Positions 15,323 to 24,031 of a stretch of DNA of 38,542 bases are shown here, piece by piece. The stretch lies in NCBI GenBank assembly GCA_018817425.1, contig JAHITX010000102.1, positions 1-38,542 on the forward strand. The letters are read 5' to 3'. The translations under genes were made by a program, and so were the position numbers. Within the stretch, counting starts at the first letter, position 1, and the number at the start of each line of letters is the position of its first letter. A model generated the notes under the pieces. The model did no database searches. It was not told where the DNA came from and was given only the letters and a program-made list of their open reading frames with translations. This DNA comes from Pseudomonadota bacterium (GTDB lineage: Bacteria; Desulfobacterota; Desulfobacteria; Desulfobacterales; RPRI01).

Positions 15323-17338
15323 ATGACTAATAAAGAAAGATTTTATATAAATGACCCTTTCCTGAAACTTTACAAGGATGCTATTGAAACCCGGATAGCA
15401 AATATAATTAAAAAAGAAACTCTTCTTGCACAAGGCAAGAGCAATCTTGCCAACTTTGCTTCCGGCCATAATTACTTCGGCCTCCATTTTTCCAACAACC
15501 AGTGGATATTCAGAGAGTGGGCACCTAACGCCGAATCTGTATTTTTGATCGGAGAGATTACAAGCTGGCAGGAAAATGATAAATATTCTTTAAACAGAAT
15601 CACCAACACAGGTGTGTGGGAAATAGTACTTGCGGAAGAAGCCCTGAAGCATAAAGATCTATACAGATTAAGGCTCCACTGGCCAGGTGGTAAAGGAGAC
15701 AGAGTCCCATCTTATGCAAACCGTGTAGTTCAGGATCCGCATACTCTTATTTTTAATGCGCAAGTCTGGCATCCTTCATATCCATTTAAATGGCGTTTTC
15801 CCGATTTTAAATGTAGCAAAGATGCTCCTTTGATTTATGAAGCTCATATAGGTATGGCTCAGGAAGAAGATAAGATAGGTACTTATAAAGAATTTACAGA
15901 AAAAATACTGCCCCGTATCGTATCTTCCGGTTATAATATGATACAGCTTATGGCAATTCAGGAGCACCCGTATTACGGATCTTTCGGATATCAGGTTTCT
16001 AATTTTTTTGCACCTTCATCACGCTTTGGAACTCCTGAAGATTTAAAAGAACTAATCGATGCTGCTCATTTTGCAGGCATAGCTGTTATTATGGATATAA
16101 TTCATTCCCATGCTGTTTCCAATGAAGTCGAGGGCATAAGCAGATTTGACGGAACATTATACCAGTATTTTCATGATGGGCCACGTGGAATACATAGCGC
16201 ATGGGATTCCAGATGTTTCGATTATAATAAAAAGGAAGTTCTCAATTTTCTGCTCTCAAATTGCAGATACTGGTTGGAAGAGTTTCATTTTGACGGATTC
16301 AGATTTGATGGTATCACAAGCATGTTATATTTACACCACGGCCTGGGAAAACCATTTACTTCATATAATGACTATTTTTGTGATGATGTTGATGAAGATG
16401 CTCTGACCTATCTTGCGCTTGCAAACAAATTGATACACGATATCAGACCGGATGCAATTACTATAGCAGAAGATATAAGCGGGATGCCCGGACTCGCAGC
16501 TCCCTTATCGGAAGGCGGCTTCGGCTTTGATTACCGCTTTTCTATGGGAATACCAGATTTCTGGATACAGCTTGTTAAGGATTCTTATGATGAAGACTGG
16601 CCTACCGGTCATCTTTGGTATGAACTTAACAACAGGCGCATAGAAGAAAAATCAATAAGCTATTGCGAATCGCATGATCAGGCTCTTGTAGGAGATCAAT
16701 CCCTTATTTTCAGACTGATAGGCACCGATATGTACGATCACATGGCTATTAACGATTATAATTTCAGGGTTGACAGAGGAATTGCCTTACATAAATTAAT
16801 AAGACTGATAACTTTAACTACAGCAGGAAACGGATACTTAAACTTCATGGGAAATGAATTCGGACATCCCGAATGGATAGACTTTCCCAGGCAAGGCAAC
16901 AACTGGTCATATCATTATGCCAGGCGCCAATGGCATCTTGTTGATGACCCTTTATTAAAATATCATTTTCTTGCAAACTATGACCGCGACATGATTGCTC
17001 TGGCAAAGCAATTTCATATTTTAGAATCTTCTTCTCCGATGATGTTATACGAAAATACTTCTGACAAGATTATTGCCTTCAGGCGTGCCGGACTTTTGTT
17101 TGTTTTCAATTTTCACCCTACATCATCTTATACAAATTACTGCTTTGATGCACCTCCGGGAACCTATCAAATGATTTTTGACAGCGATTCGCCCGAATAT
17201 GGAGGTCATAACCGGCTCATTCCTGATCATGATCATAAAACAATTCGCGATCAAGCAAAGGACTCAAAGCGTCAGTTTATCAGCCTTTATCTTCCTACAC
17301 GTACGGGAATAGTTTTAAAATATATGGAAGAAGCTTAG
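15323..17338 (+). CDS. glgB: 1,4-alpha-glucan branching enzyme, eukaryote-like GH13_8 type
   Basis: A 671-residue branching enzyme. An N-terminal CBM48 segment (IFREWAPNAESVFLIGE) is followed by a GH13 barrel with MDIIHSHAV, GFRFDGITSMLYLHHG (nucleophile Asp), ITIAEDISGMPG (acid/base Glu) and ESHDQALVGD, and a C-terminal beta domain. The TSMLYLHHG and AEDISGMPG forms are those of eukaryotic GBE1 and related bacterial GH13_8 enzymes, not of the usual GlgB (GH13_9). The start at 15323 (ATG, with GGAAG 6 bases upstream) is preferred over the in-frame TTG at 15311. It is the last gene of the glycogen block. Confidence 0.9.
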   Translation: MTNKERFYINDPFLKLYKDAIETRIANIIKKETLLAQGKSNLANFASGHNYFGLHFSNNQWIFREWAPNAESVFLIGEITSWQENDKYSLNRITNTGVWEIVLAEEALKHKDLYRLRLHWPGGKGDRVPSYANRVVQDPHTLIFNAQVWHPSYPFKWRFPDFKCSKDAPLIYEAHIGMAQEEDKIGTYKEFTEKILPRIVSSGYNMIQLMAIQEHPYYGSFGYQVSNFFAPSSRFGTPEDLKELIDAAHFAGIAVIMDIIHSHAVSNEVEGISRFDGTLYQYFHDGPRGIHSAWDSRCFDYNKKEVLNFLLSNCRYWLEEFHFDGFRFDGITSMLYLHHGLGKPFTSYNDYFCDDVDEDALTYLALANKLIHDIRPDAITIAEDISGMPGLAAPLSEGGFGFDYRFSMGIPDFWIQLVKDSYDEDWPTGHLWYELNNRRIEEKSISYCESHDQALVGDQSLIFRLIGTDMYDHMAINDYNFRVDRGIALHKLIRLITLTTAGNGYLNFMGNEFGHPEWIDFPRQGNNWSYHYARRQWHLVDDPLLKYHFLANYDRDMIALAKQFHILESSSPMMLYENTSDKIIAFRRAGLLFVFNFHPTSSYTNYCFDAPPGTYQMIFDSDSPEYGGHNRLIPDHDHKTIRDQAKDSKRQFISLYLPTRTGIVLKYMEEA

Positions 17339-17401
17339 AAAGAAATGTTAGCCGCTGTCATCTTAACGCCCTGCCAATACCCCGCTCATCTTCACAAACA
17401 G

Positions 17402-17418
17402 CGTCGGATAACTTTACA
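17402..17418 (+). promoter_or_regulatory. PEP-CTERM upstream motif, copy 1 of 3
   Basis: CGTCGGATAACTTTACA, followed two bases later by TTTTGATTA. It is the same motif as upstream of the first PEP-CTERM gene, with C for T at the first position. Confidence 0.55.
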
Positions 17419-17592
17419 ATTTTGATTATTACAGGAAAAAAGAGAAATAACCAGATTAAAATACATAATATCATGTAATTAAGAAGTATTATCATGTTTT
17501 ATTTGTCATATTCATTCAGGCATTAATATTTTTCAGAAATAGTTATTAATAATTACAGGAAGTTATAATATCGAATTGATTGTGATGAAACA

Positions 17593-17684
17593 GTAAAAAG
17601 TCCCAAAATGGCAGTTTATCAAAAATCACACTCAATAATTACAAGATGTTACAAAGCTATTTTTTTGATTTTCCGACTTTTTAC
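17593..17684. repeat. Small inverted-repeat element
   Basis: GTAAAAAGTC at 17593-17602 is a perfect inverted repeat of GACTTTTTAC at 17675-17684, enclosing about 70 bases without coding content. The size and ends suggest a MITE-like dispersed intergenic element, but only one complete copy is present. A related GTAAAAAGTC occurs once near 38061. Confidence 0.45.
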
Positions 17685-17703
17685 GAGACCTTCACCTTTA
17701 GAA

Positions 17704-17720
17704 TGTCGGGATAATTTACA
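17704..17720 (+). promoter_or_regulatory. PEP-CTERM upstream motif, copy 2 of 3
   Basis: TGTCGGGATAATTTACA, followed by TAATTTGATTA. It starts 302 bases after copy 1. Confidence 0.6.
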
Positions 17721-17830
17721 TAATTTGATTAACAGTTTTGAATTATTATATTTATTTTTATAACCGGTCAATATAATATATATAATTATATTTAAATTGA
17801 TATAATTATATATATTTAAATTACCATTAC

Positions 17831-17847
17831 TGTCGGAATATTTTACA
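17831..17847 (+). promoter_or_regulatory. PEP-CTERM upstream motif, copy 3 of 3
   Basis: TGTCGGAATATTTTACA, followed by GTTTTGATTA. It is the copy nearest the promoter, starting 111 bases before the GG of the -24 element. Confidence 0.6.
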
Positions 17848-17940
17848 GTTTTGATTATTCCAACGGCGGAAACAAATAACTAATATTTAATATTGTGTAT
17901 TTACAGTATTTTATCGATTTTTTTATATTTATTAAACAAA

Positions 17941-17957
17941 CGGTATAAAAATTGCTT
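17941..17957 (+). promoter_or_regulatory. Sigma-54-like promoter of the second PEP-CTERM gene
   Basis: CGGTATAAAAATTGCTT has GG and GC separated by exactly 10 bases and a good TTGC -12 box, with a weaker -24 box than the first promoter. Transcription would start near 17967, giving a leader of about 195 bases. Confidence 0.5.
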
Positions 17958-18161
17958 AAATATTTGAGGATTAAACATCTGTTACGGTTATTGATTTTAA
18001 AATATTTATATTGTATAAATCCTTTTAAAAAATTTTAAAAACAAATAGCATAAGCAAAAAATTAAAGGGTGAATTTACAAAAATAATTGGATTTTTTTGG
18101 ATTTTATAGAGATTTTTTCTTTTCTTAATAAGTTTATTAACCTTTAACCAAAAAGGCGTCT

Positions 18162-18815
18162 ATGATGAATAAAAGCAATAGTTTCATAAAATTGACTTTA
18201 ATTTTTTCTTTTTTAATGATGTTAATAATGGGGGCATCTCCCGGATCTCAGGCTACGGCCATGATGGCAGCACCTTCCGTAATCTTTGATTATATGAACG
18301 GTGATCTGGATGCACCTAGTAGCACTTTTACGTTTGACGTACTCATTGACAATATAATGCTTAGTAATCTTAAGGAATGGAATTTAGCTTTCACAATCAC
18401 CAGAAATAGCGATCCGGGAGTTCCATTCTCGTTTCACTATGCAGCGATAACGACTGATTCTAATTATGTTTTTGCAGGCAATAGCAATGGTTATCAGATA
18501 GACATTAATCCTCCATCAGCTACTGCAACGCAATTCAGCTTATTGGGCCATGATGCTACAAATTCAGGCAGTGTTACTGATACAACAGGAAAGCTTCTTG
18601 CCAGACTAATATTAGACGAGGTACAATATCAAGATTCGTTTATTATAACAATTGATCCGGTAAATTCATTTTTTATTGATTCAGGTAATAATTATTCCTA
18701 TATGGAATCTGATGTTTACGATGTAAATGTTGTACCCATCCCTTCTACTCTGCTTCTGATGGCCGGCGGACTTTTAGGGCTTTTAATTTCAAGAAGGAAA
18801 AATAAACGGGCTTAG
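18162..18815 (+). CDS. PEP-CTERM sorting-domain surface protein
   Basis: A 217-residue exported protein. A signal peptide spans about residues 1-33. The middle is Ser/Thr/Asn-rich and probably all-beta, with an alternation loosely like cohesin-type domains. The C-terminal PEP-CTERM signal has VPIPS at 191-195, a hydrophobic stretch ending GLLGLL, and the basic tail SRRKNKRA. It should be processed by an exosortase encoded elsewhere. An AAAGGCG precedes the ATG pair at 18162/18165. It is unrelated in sequence to the first PEP-CTERM protein apart from the sorting signal, but shares the upstream motif and promoter type. Confidence 0.85.
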   Translation: MMNKSNSFIKLTLIFSFLMMLIMGASPGSQATAMMAAPSVIFDYMNGDLDAPSSTFTFDVLIDNIMLSNLKEWNLAFTITRNSDPGVPFSFHYAAITTDSNYVFAGNSNGYQIDINPPSATATQFSLLGHDATNSGSVTDTTGKLLARLILDEVQYQDSFIITIDPVNSFFIDSGNNYSYMESDVYDVNVVPIPSTLLLMAGGLLGLLISRRKNKRA

Positions 18816-19118
18816 GTAACAATACCAATTTATGTTGCAAACACATGATCAAAACCTTCTGCATGGATCTTTCTTCTAAAGAAATAATTTCAGGAAATAA
18901 TACCATTTGATTTCCTGACTCACCGGCTTTAAATCTGGGCATAGAATTCTTCTTAAATAGCTGGAAAATCTATAGCATTTGTAGCAATGAAAAGCAATAT
19001 ATTATTTAATTATTTAAAGTTGTTATTGCTATTTACTAGTTCTGTAACAGCCTGTCTAATAATGAAATGGGCATATAAAATACATCTTATAGCAATCAGG
19101 CTTTTTCTACTCTGTGGT
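18816..19118. other. Intergenic stretch with a transposase remnant
   Basis: About 300 bases between the convergent PEP-CTERM and transglycosylase genes. Apart from the transposase N-terminal remnant at 18843-18942 I see no gene, promoter or clear terminator. A short plus-strand frame at 18987-19259 runs antisense into the transglycosylase gene and has no recognisable product. Confidence 0.5.
18843..18942 (-). pseudogene. N-terminal transposase remnant
   Basis: From an ATG at 18942 the minus strand reads MPRFKAGESGNQMVLFPE. This resembles the start of IS1182-type transposases, which commonly begin with a basic stretch, GES, a Q and a (L/F)PE motif. Similarity stops after about 20 residues and the frame then runs antisense into the PEP-CTERM gene. 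It is best read as a decayed fragment. The family call is tentative. Confidence 0.45.
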
Positions 19119-19757
19119 TTAATGCGAAACGCCGGGGCTGTTTTTTTTGAAATGGTGAAAATACTTCATAACTTTTTCAACATAGTCTTCAGTTTCTCTT
19201 ATGGGAGGTATGCCCTTATAAGAGACAACAGCTTTAGGGCCGGCATTATATGCAGCTAACGCCAGGTGAAGCTTTCCATCAAACCTGTTAAGCAGTTTTT
19301 TAAAATACCACGTTCCTGTTAAAATATTTTCTTTTGGATCAAAAGGGTCCTTCATTTTAAAAGCTTTTACATTTTGAGGCATTATCTGCATTAATCCAAG
19401 TGCTCCCGCTCTTGATACAGCTTTTGGGTCAAAATCAGACTCAGCCTTTATCACGGCTTTCAGCAAGGAAAACGAAATCCCATGCTTCTTTGAAGCTTCG
19501 GAAATCATAAGATCATATTTATTCGATGAATAAAATGGCAAACCTTCCTTCTTTGGTTTTCTTTGGATATCTTTAATAAAAAGTCGATATTTATATGACG
19601 GTTTTGTAGGAACATTAGTAAAATGCATCACACCGTTTTCATCAATATATTTATAGATATCAGCAAAGGCTAAATTCACACAGCCGCAAGCAAACAAAAC
19701 CATGACAAAATAAATAACAATCAATGCTGATTTTTTTATAAAAGTATTTTTAAGCAT
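19119..19757 (-). CDS. Lytic transglycosylase (DUF4124 + SLT domain)
   Basis: A 212-residue exported peptidoglycan-cleaving enzyme. A signal peptide spans about residues 1-32, ending LAFA. A DUF4124 segment (DIYKYIDENGVMHFTNVP) follows at 33-51. The SLT lysozyme-like domain (about 80-200) has the catalytic glutamate E106 in KAVIKAESDF, then GALGLMQIMP and ALAAYNAGP. It cleaves the MurNAc-GlcNAc bond with anhydro product formation. It follows RlmD on the same strand, 84 bases downstream. The size and layout are normal for this type. Confidence 0.9.
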   Translation of the reverse strand: MLKNTFIKKSALIVIYFVMVLFACGCVNLAFADIYKYIDENGVMHFTNVPTKPSYKYRLFIKDIQRKPKKEGLPFYSSNKYDLMISEASKKHGISFSLLKAVIKAESDFDPKAVSRAGALGLMQIMPQNVKAFKMKDPFDPKENILTGTWYFKKLLNRFDGKLHLALAAYNAGPKAVVSYKGIPPIRETEDYVEKVMKYFHHFKKNSPGVSH

Positions 19758-19841
19758 CTCTTAAACCGTAATTCAAATAATCCGTGTGGCTATATATATT
19801 TCATATCCTTAATATTATACATAATTATTTAAACAACTCAA

Positions 19842-21236
19842 TCAAAAACGTTTTTTTTCAAGCTTTGTCACAGATTCAATATGGAAAGTATGTGGAAACA
19901 TATCAACCGGCTGTACTTGTATTACATCAAAATAATCCTTTAATATAAAAAGATCTCTTGCAAGGGTCGCCGGGTTGCAGGAAACATAAACAATTCTTTC
20001 GGGAGCCATATCAATAACCTGCTTTACTACATCTTTGTGCATCCCCACTCTTGGCGGATCAATAATAAGAACATCAGGTTTATTTTCAATCTTTGAAAGG
20101 CTGTTTTTAATATCTCCGGTTATAAAAGTGCAGTTTGATATGCCATTTATTATGCAATTATTTTTGGCATCTGATACGGCACTTTCAGAAATCTCAATCC
20201 CTGTAATTTCAGCGGCATCTGCGGACAGATATATTGGTATGGTGCCTGTTCCGCTGTATAGATCAATCACCGTTTCTTTACCGGAAAGTTGTGCAAACTC
20301 CTTTACTTTGTTATATAGAATTTGTGCCCCTTTTGTATTTGTCTGGAAAAAAGAATTTGCCGATATTTTAAATTCAAAAGCTCCAATTTTATCTTTTATA
20401 TAAGAAGACCCTGCAAGCACTTTCTCATATTCTCCCACAGCGACACCAGCTTTGCTTGAAGTAATATTATTTATTACAGATACTATATCGGAGTACTTTT
20501 GTACAAGCATCTCGGAAAGAGGCTTAACAACTTTATTATCTTCGGCAGAAGTAATAATATTTACCATCCAACTGCCGTATGCTCCCGAATTTCGCAGCAT
20601 AAGAAAGCGCCAGAAACCTTCATGGGATCTGAGGCCATAGGGTTGGGCACCGGAATTTTGCATAAACTCTTTTACATCATTTAAAATTAAATTTCCTTTT
20701 TCCGGCTGCAATAAACAGGCTTTTATATCAAGTACTTTATCAAAAGTTCCTGGCACATGAAGCCCCAGTGCAAAACCTGCGTTTTTTTCTCCGGCAGTAA
20801 AATCTGAAGGCATTAGCCATTTTTTGTCTGAACAGGAAAATTCCATCTTGTTCCTGTATCCAAAGATCGATTGCGATGGAATTACAGGATGTATTGTAAT
20901 ATCTTTTAAAAACCCGATATGTTCCAATGCTTCTTTCACATGCTGCTGCTTGTAATAAAGCTGACGTTCATATTCTATGAACTGCCACTTGCAACCACCA
21001 CAATAACCGCTGTATTCACACGGCGGATTTATTCTGTAAGGTGATGCTTCAATTATTTCTACCATAGCAGCTTCTGCAAAACTCTTCTTCTTTTTTACTA
21101 TGCGTGCTCTAACCCGATCTAACGGAACAGCTTTATCTACAAAAACCGCAAACCCGTCAACTTTGGCTATTGCTTTCCCGCCAAAGGCCATGCCGGTTAT
21201 TTCAAGTTCAATAATATCGCCTTTTTTTATTCCCAT
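19842..21236 (-). CDS. rlmD: 23S rRNA (uracil-1939-C5)-methyltransferase
   Basis: A 464-residue S-adenosylmethionine-dependent rRNA methyltransferase of the RumA/RlmD family. A TRAM RNA-binding domain covers residues 1-58. A [4Fe-4S] cluster motif uses C73, C79 and C82 (CEYSGYCGGC) with a further Cys near 170. The methyltransferase domain has VIDLYSGTGTIPIYL, IDPPRVGMH and the catalytic cysteine in YVSCNPATLARDL. RlmD and the related RlmC/TrmA group are hard to separate by eye, and RlmD is the most common annotation for a protein with TRAM plus cluster. It is divergent from cstA. Confidence 0.85.
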   Translation of the reverse strand: MGIKKGDIIELEITGMAFGGKAIAKVDGFAVFVDKAVPLDRVRARIVKKKKSFAEAAMVEIIEASPYRINPPCEYSGYCGGCKWQFIEYERQLYYKQQHVKEALEHIGFLKDITIHPVIPSQSIFGYRNKMEFSCSDKKWLMPSDFTAGEKNAGFALGLHVPGTFDKVLDIKACLLQPEKGNLILNDVKEFMQNSGAQPYGLRSHEGFWRFLMLRNSGAYGSWMVNIITSAEDNKVVKPLSEMLVQKYSDIVSVINNITSSKAGVAVGEYEKVLAGSSYIKDKIGAFEFKISANSFFQTNTKGAQILYNKVKEFAQLSGKETVIDLYSGTGTIPIYLSADAAEITGIEISESAVSDAKNNCIINGISNCTFITGDIKNSLSKIENKPDVLIIDPPRVGMHKDVVKQVIDMAPERIVYVSCNPATLARDLFILKDYFDVIQVQPVDMFPHTFHIESVTKLEKKRF

Positions 21237-21278
21237 ATTTTATTTAACCCTTTATAAAAAAATAACTCAAAATGAGCC

Positions 21279-21290
21279 GATTGCGCAATC
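21279..21290. promoter_or_regulatory. Perfect 12-base palindrome between rlmD and cstA
   Basis: GATTGCGCAATC is a perfect palindrome in the 198-base divergent intergenic region, about 145 bases upstream of cstA and 43 upstream of rlmD. It is a plausible operator site. No promoter in this gap is convincing. Confidence 0.35.
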
Positions 21291-21434
21291 TAACACAAAC
21301 GAAATGATATTGCCAATACCACAAATTATATATTATGCCTTTACAATCATTTCCAACCAAATTATAGTTTGTTCGCTTAAGCAATACTGTGGGAAATCAC
21401 TACATTTTATTGTTTTGGATTAGGAGGATAAATT

Positions 21435-23168
21435 ATGAACGTTGCAGTTTTGCTGATTCTCGCGCTTCCGCTATTTTACCTGGGATATGCGTTTTACAGC
21501 AAGATGATAGCACGGTTGTTTGACGAAGATGACAACAATAAGACACCGGCTGTTGCCTTAAAAGACAATGTTGATTATGTGCCTACAAACCCTGTCGTTT
21601 TATTCGGGCATCATTTTTCCAGCATTGCAGGCGGAGGACCAATAATCGGGCCGGCGGTTGCGGTTCTTTTTGGTTATGTTCCGGTTTGGTTATGGCTTGT
21701 TATAGGTTCAATTTTTATTGGTGCTGCACATGACCTTGCAACTCTTTATGCCAGTATCCGTGAAAAAGGAAAATCCATAGCCGAGATTGCAAACTCTTCG
21801 CTTGGCAGGACGGGATTTTTTCTTTTTATTGCATTTACTATAATTATGCTTCTAACGGTTACCAGTGCTTTTCTGGGTCTTACCGCAACTTCTCTTACAT
21901 CAAAAGTACCCCTTGAATTCCTTAATCTTGATCCGTCTCAAACACTTTTAAAAACAGCAGTTATTGATGGTATCGTTAATGTGCAGATTGGTGGCATTGC
22001 TTCAATGTCTGTAATCGTAATTACTTTCTGCTCTCCTTTTTTAGGATATCTTCTTTATAAACGTGAGATTAATCCTTATTTCGCATCTTTAATTGCTATA
22101 ACCATTGCCATTGTTTCCATTACAATCGGTTTGAAATATCCGGTAACACTTGATCCGACTCACTGGATGATTATTATCTCGATATATACAATATTGGCGG
22201 CAGGACTTCCTGTATGGTTTGTCTTACAGCCCCGTGATTTTACCAATTCATTTCTGCTTTACGGAGGCATTTGCGTTTTGCTTGTTGCGGGTATAATCGC
22301 CGGATTCAAAGGAGCCACCATGCAGGCTCCTGCATGGAACTTAACGGAGGCAAGCGCAAAAATCGGCCCGGCATGGCCGTTTCTGTTTATTACTGTTGCA
22401 TGCGGTGCAATTTCCGGTTTTCATTGTCTGGTATGCGGAGGAACTACCTCAAAACAATTGCGAAAAGAATCGGATGGGCGGCGTATAGCCTATGGAGGCA
22501 TGATTATCGAAGGTATCTTTGCTATGTGCGTACTTATTGCCATAGGAAGCGCTCTTGGTTTTGCCGAATATACTAACATTGTTTTTCCTCAGACACCCGG
22601 TGTCAGATCAAATCCTATTCTGGCATTTGCTCTTAGCATGGGGCTGCTTTTGCATAACAGCTTAGGAATTCAGGCAGCATTTGGAACAATATTCGGCATT
22701 TTACTTGTTGAAGGTTTTGTTGTAACAACCTTAGATACAGCTGTACGTCTGAACCGGTATTTGCTTGAAGAATTATGGCAGTTTATTTTCAAAAATGTTC
22801 CAGGACTTTTTAAGACATATATTTTTAATGCATTAATCTGTGTTATAATGATGTTTGTGCTGGCATACTACAATGCGTTTTTAGTCATCTGGCCTCTTTT
22901 TGGATCTGCAAATCAGCTTCTTGCTTCTCTTGCGTTAATTGTTATCTCCGTTTGGTTAATAAAGCGCGGGAAGAAAGCATTGTTTTCCATTATCCCTGCA
23001 ATATTTATGATGGCTACCACGATTTATTCGCTTTGGCGTTTGTTGATGGACAAATATCTTCCAAAAGAAAACTATATGCTGATAACAACAGATATACTGC
23101 TTATTGTGCTGGCTTTTGGTGTAATTATTCTTTCTTTAAAAACAATAAAAAAGCTTAAAACAGCTTAA
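21435..23168 (+). CDS. cstA: Carbon starvation protein A (pyruvate/peptide transporter)
   Basis: A 577-residue polytopic inner-membrane protein of the CstA family. The family signature FGHHFSSIAGGGPIIGPA lies near residues 54-71, and many hydrophobic helices follow. CstA-type proteins import peptides and pyruvate when carbon is scarce. A strong ribosome site AGGAGG lies 8 bases before the ATG. The protein is shorter than E. coli CstA (about 700 residues), as is usual for this bacterial subgroup. It probably forms an operon with the GH46-like gene 34 bases downstream. Confidence 0.9.
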   Translation: MNVAVLLILALPLFYLGYAFYSKMIARLFDEDDNNKTPAVALKDNVDYVPTNPVVLFGHHFSSIAGGGPIIGPAVAVLFGYVPVWLWLVIGSIFIGAAHDLATLYASIREKGKSIAEIANSSLGRTGFFLFIAFTIIMLLTVTSAFLGLTATSLTSKVPLEFLNLDPSQTLLKTAVIDGIVNVQIGGIASMSVIVITFCSPFLGYLLYKREINPYFASLIAITIAIVSITIGLKYPVTLDPTHWMIIISIYTILAAGLPVWFVLQPRDFTNSFLLYGGICVLLVAGIIAGFKGATMQAPAWNLTEASAKIGPAWPFLFITVACGAISGFHCLVCGGTTSKQLRKESDGRRIAYGGMIIEGIFAMCVLIAIGSALGFAEYTNIVFPQTPGVRSNPILAFALSMGLLLHNSLGIQAAFGTIFGILLVEGFVVTTLDTAVRLNRYLLEELWQFIFKNVPGLFKTYIFNALICVIMMFVLAYYNAFLVIWPLFGSANQLLASLALIVISVWLIKRGKKALFSIIPAIFMMATTIYSLWRLLMDKYLPKENYMLITTDILLIVLAFGVIILSLKTIKKLKTA

Positions 23169-23202
23169 ATCCGGATTAATCACTATAACGAAGGAGACAC
23201 TT

Positions 23203-23880
23203 ATGACTATTTTAGAAAAAAAAGATCTTATCCAGAAAGTTATAAATGTGTTTGAAACTGGAACACCGGAAGGTAAATATGACATGCTTGTAATCTATGA
23301 TGATGGCGTTAATGATTCTTATCAGATTACATTTGGGCGAAGCCAGACAACAGAACAGGGCAATCTTGGCAAGCTTGTTGATATGTACATAGAAAACGGT
23401 GGTGCATATGCTGATGATTTTGTACCATACTTAGAAAAAATTGGTATCGAACCACTTGCCGATGATGAAAAGTTTAAAAATCTGCTCCTGGATGCTGCCC
23501 GAAAAGACCAAATTATGCGTGATACTCAGGACAGCTTTTTTGATAAACACTACTGGGAACCTGCTGTAGAGTGGGCACAAAGAAACGGGTTTAAATTGCC
23601 GCTAAGCATGCTTGTAATTTATGATTCCTATATTCATTCGGGACGCATCCCGATGTTTTTGCGAAAACGGTTTATGGAGTATCCTCCTTCAGGTGGCGGG
23701 GATGAAAAAAAATGGACCGGTTCTTATGTGGAAACACGTCACCAATGGCTAAAATATCATGAAAAAAAAATCCTTCGCAAAACTATCTATCGCACACAAA
23801 CCTTTTTAAACGAAATACAAAAGAATAACTGGGAATTAAATGATCTTCCGATAAATGCCAATGGAGTAAATGTAGGGTAG
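23203..23880 (+). CDS. GH46 chitosanase-like glycoside hydrolase
   Basis: A 225-residue protein resembling glycoside hydrolase family 46. E18 in NVFETG and an Asp of YDDG (D33/D34) sit where the chitosanase catalytic Glu and Asp are expected. The following QITFGRSQTTEQGNL segment is typical of bacterial relatives annotated as chitosanase. No signal peptide is visible, so the product looks cytoplasmic unless exported by another route. AAGGAGA lies 7 bases before the ATG. It follows cstA closely and ends at a long palindrome. The substrate may be chitosan or a related amino-sugar polymer; this is family-based inference. Confidence 0.6.
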   Translation: MTILEKKDLIQKVINVFETGTPEGKYDMLVIYDDGVNDSYQITFGRSQTTEQGNLGKLVDMYIENGGAYADDFVPYLEKIGIEPLADDEKFKNLLLDAARKDQIMRDTQDSFFDKHYWEPAVEWAQRNGFKLPLSMLVIYDSYIHSGRIPMFLRKRFMEYPPSGGGDEKKWTGSYVETRHQWLKYHEKKILRKTIYRTQTFLNEIQKNNWELNDLPINANGVNVG

Positions 23881-23882
23881 TA

Positions 23883-24024
23883 GAGCCAGTTTCAAAACGT
23901 CCCATTTTGGCCGATCTCTGCGTTGGGTGAAAATTTTAATCCTCGAAATACTCCATGTATTCCTGCGGTTAAAATTTTCACCCGCCTTGACCTTGACCAA
24001 ACTGAAACGTTTTGAAAGTGGCTC
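23883..24024. repeat. Long palindromic element between convergent genes
   Basis: The outer arms at 23883-23900 and 24007-24024 pair with one mismatch (17 of 18). The inner arms GGGTGAAAATTTTAA (23925-23939) and TTAAAATTTTCACCC (23969-23983) pair perfectly. The element fills the whole gap between the GH46-like gene and the MOSC-FdhD gene. It is probably a dispersed MITE-like or REP-like element that can also terminate transcription from both sides (inference). Confidence 0.75.
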
Positions 24025-24031
24025 AATATTA

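Larger units (their letters stand above)
17339..18161. other. AT-rich regulatory region upstream of the second PEP-CTERM gene
   Basis: About 820 bases with no supported gene. It contains three TGTCGG...TTTACA motif copies (17402, 17704, 17831), each followed closely by TTTGATTA; a 10-base inverted repeat pair (17593/17675); an extreme AT tract with a repeated ATATAATTATAT unit (about 17771-17822); and a sigma-54-like promoter at 17941-17957. Confidence 0.6.

Noticed and set aside
18987-19259. Plus-strand frame of 90 codons with hydrophobic N-terminus
   Set aside because: More than half lies antisense to the transglycosylase gene, it has no ribosome site and no family resemblance.
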